From positions 1-6,478 of the forward strand of contig JAISZW010000096.1 of assembly GCA_031284445.1 (NCBI GenBank): a stretch of DNA of 6,478 nucleotides. The letters run 5' to 3'. This DNA is from Candidatus Methanovirga basalitermitum. Lineage in GTDB: Archaea; Methanobacteriota; Methanobacteria; Methanobacteriales; Methanobacteriaceae. Of the stretch, positions 6,027-6,478 are shown one piece after another. A program made the position numbers and the translations under genes. Each line of letters opens with the position of its first letter. Position 1 is the first letter of the stretch. The notes under the pieces were generated by a model that saw only the letters and a list, made by a program, of their open reading frames with translations, searched no databases and had not been told where the DNA came from.

Positions 6027-6045
6027 TAAAAAACATTTTTATATG
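6027..6045 (+). promoter_or_regulatory. 15-nt repeat copy 2 overlapping a TATA-like box
   Basis: The second TAAAAAACATTTTTA (6027-6041) runs into TTTTTATATG (6036-6045), a plausible archaeal TATA box preceded by an A-rich BRE-like stretch. A transcript from about 6068 would carry the GGAGG at 6130 and the hairpin at 6156-6183. Confidence 0.35.
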
Positions 6046-6144
6046 CAGATTTTTTAATTAGAAAAAGTATATGATAAAGAAATGATTTTTTTACAAATAA
6101 TAATCATAATTTAATAATGATAATGTTTTGGAGGGTGTAAAAAA

Positions 6145-6186
6145 GTGTGGAGTTTTTTTCGATTTTTGAAAAAAAATCGAAAATGA
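6145..6186 (+). CDS. Possible 13-aa leader peptide over a hairpin
   Basis: GGAGG at 6130-6134 lies 10 nt before GTG at 6145, which opens a 13-codon frame (VWSFFRFLKKNRK, initiator V read as M) closed by TGA at 6184-6186. Almost the whole frame lies within the 12-bp hairpin at 6156-6183, so translation and folding would compete. It may be a regulatory mini-ORF or simply a chance frame downstream of a strong ribosome binding site. No downstream gene is seen in the window. Confidence 0.25.
   Translation: MWSFFRFLKKNRK
6156..6183. other. 12-bp hairpin with GAAA loop
   Basis: TTTTCGATTTTT (6156-6167) pairs perfectly with AAAAATCGAAAA (6172-6183) around a GAAA tetraloop, a stable GNRA-type loop. 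The structure is nearly symmetrical on both strands. On the minus strand it ends in a T-run (the complement of 6169-6176 lies within the loop and stem), so it is not a simple terminator. Confidence 0.55.
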
Positions 6187-6197
6187 TCATAAACCTT
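6161..6197. repeat. Dispersed palindromic repeat, copy 2
   Basis: This block shares GATTTTTGA, AAAAATCGAA, ATGAT and ATAAACCTT, in the same order, with 3210-3244 at the edge of the MITE-like element. A weaker relative occurs at 6390-6411 (CGATTACTGACG then AAAAAATCGA), and a still weaker one at 99-115 (GAATTTTTGACAGAATC). Confidence 0.5.
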
Positions 6198-6478
6198 CAC
6201 TTTACTAAAAGTATCATCCACACAAAACTCATGCTTAAAAAATACAGTTAACACACTATAAAATAAAAAATAAGCAGAACTAAATAGTAAAACTTAAATA
6301 TAATGAAGGACAGACAACTAAACATGACAATAGTAAGCAAATCTGCCCTTGCCCGTAATAATTGGTTCCTAGTCCATACTTAAACTTTTCGATTACTGAC
6401 GAAAAAATCGATTTTAAAAGTAAAGCTGAAAAATATGCCATTCGGGATAAAAATGAAATATATCAACCATAAAATACG
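6198..6478. other. Right-edge region without an assignable gene
   Basis: No RNA gene or intact CDS is recognised. A small plus-strand frame runs from ATG 6303 to the TAA at 6381 (MKDRQLNMTIVSKSALARNN and six more residues), directly after TTAAATATAA, so a leaderless micro-gene is possible but unsupported. The same frame reopens after the stop and runs off the edge with ATGs at 6435 and 6453. An imperfect hairpin CGATT/AATCG lies at 6390-6410. On the minus strand, CGAAAAGTTTAAGTATGG (around 6373-6390) resembles a BRE plus TATA box reading leftwards. Confidence 0.35.

Larger units (their letters stand above)
5822..6124. other. Intergenic stretch after vapC
   Basis: No gene is recognised. The stretch contains two identical 15-nt palindromic repeats (5914-5928 and 6027-6041), and TCTC-GT-GAGA, a tiny dyad near 5984-5993. 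TAAATGTTTAACT near 5970 is also found at 1041-1053 after taw2. A TATA-like box sits at 6036-6045. Confidence 0.5.

Noticed and set aside
1..6478. tRNA genes and CRISPR arrays
   Set aside because: No T-loop type sequence with matching acceptor stem was found on either strand, and no regularly spaced repeats of CRISPR length exist. The repeats seen are few and irregularly placed.

Overview
This window looks like accessory DNA from a very AT-rich methanogenic archaeon, most likely Methanobacteriales (Methanobrevibacter or Methanosphaera type). Four things point there. The first gene is a Taw2-type wybutosine enzyme, which is an archaeal/eukaryotic pathway. Promoters are TATA-like boxes rather than -35/-10 pairs. 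Ribosome binding sites are GGAGG/GGTGAT. There is also the C-terminal end of a DUF11-repeat, membrane-anchored adhesin-like protein of the kind abundant in that order. The genus is inferred, not proven.

Layout. Positions 1-296 hold no intact gene, but contain two tandem copies of a 14-bp palindrome (57-94) and a stop-interrupted reading frame that ends in an ATGA overlap with the next gene. At 297-1028 lies an intact taw2 (tRNA-Phe wybutosine side-chain transferase). At 1029-1265 there is a nested hairpin and a TATA box. At 1278-2705 lies a POT/PTR2 peptide transporter. Its conserved N-terminus is open to 1263 but has no ATG, GTG or TTG, so it seems to start at an ATT behind a perfect GGAGGG, or to need a one-base shift in an A7 run. 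Positions 2706-3950 are about 1.2 kb without an intact gene. They contain a 460-bp element with matching inverted ends (3202-3661) and two TATA boxes nested inside inverted repeats. At 3951-4634 is the C-terminal remnant of a DUF11 adhesin, followed by strong T-tracts. Positions 4697-5190 hold only broken reading frames. At 5195-5821 is a vapBC toxin-antitoxin pair in which both genes carry a frameshift. Positions 5822-6478 are non-coding, with a 12-bp hairpin behind a GGAGG site, repeated palindromes, and a copy of a sequence also found inside the 460-bp element.

How it fits together. Only two genes look functional: taw2 (tRNA modification) and the peptide transporter (proton-coupled oligopeptide uptake). 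They are on the same strand, but the transporter has its own TATA box, so they are probably separate transcription units. The right-hand two thirds resembles a decay zone made of a surface-protein fragment, a broken toxin-antitoxin operon, a transposon-like remnant and dispersed palindromic repeats. No clearly novel multi-gene system is visible. The most interesting points are the non-canonical transporter start, the doubly frameshifted vapBC, the MITE-like element and the dispersed palindromic repeat.
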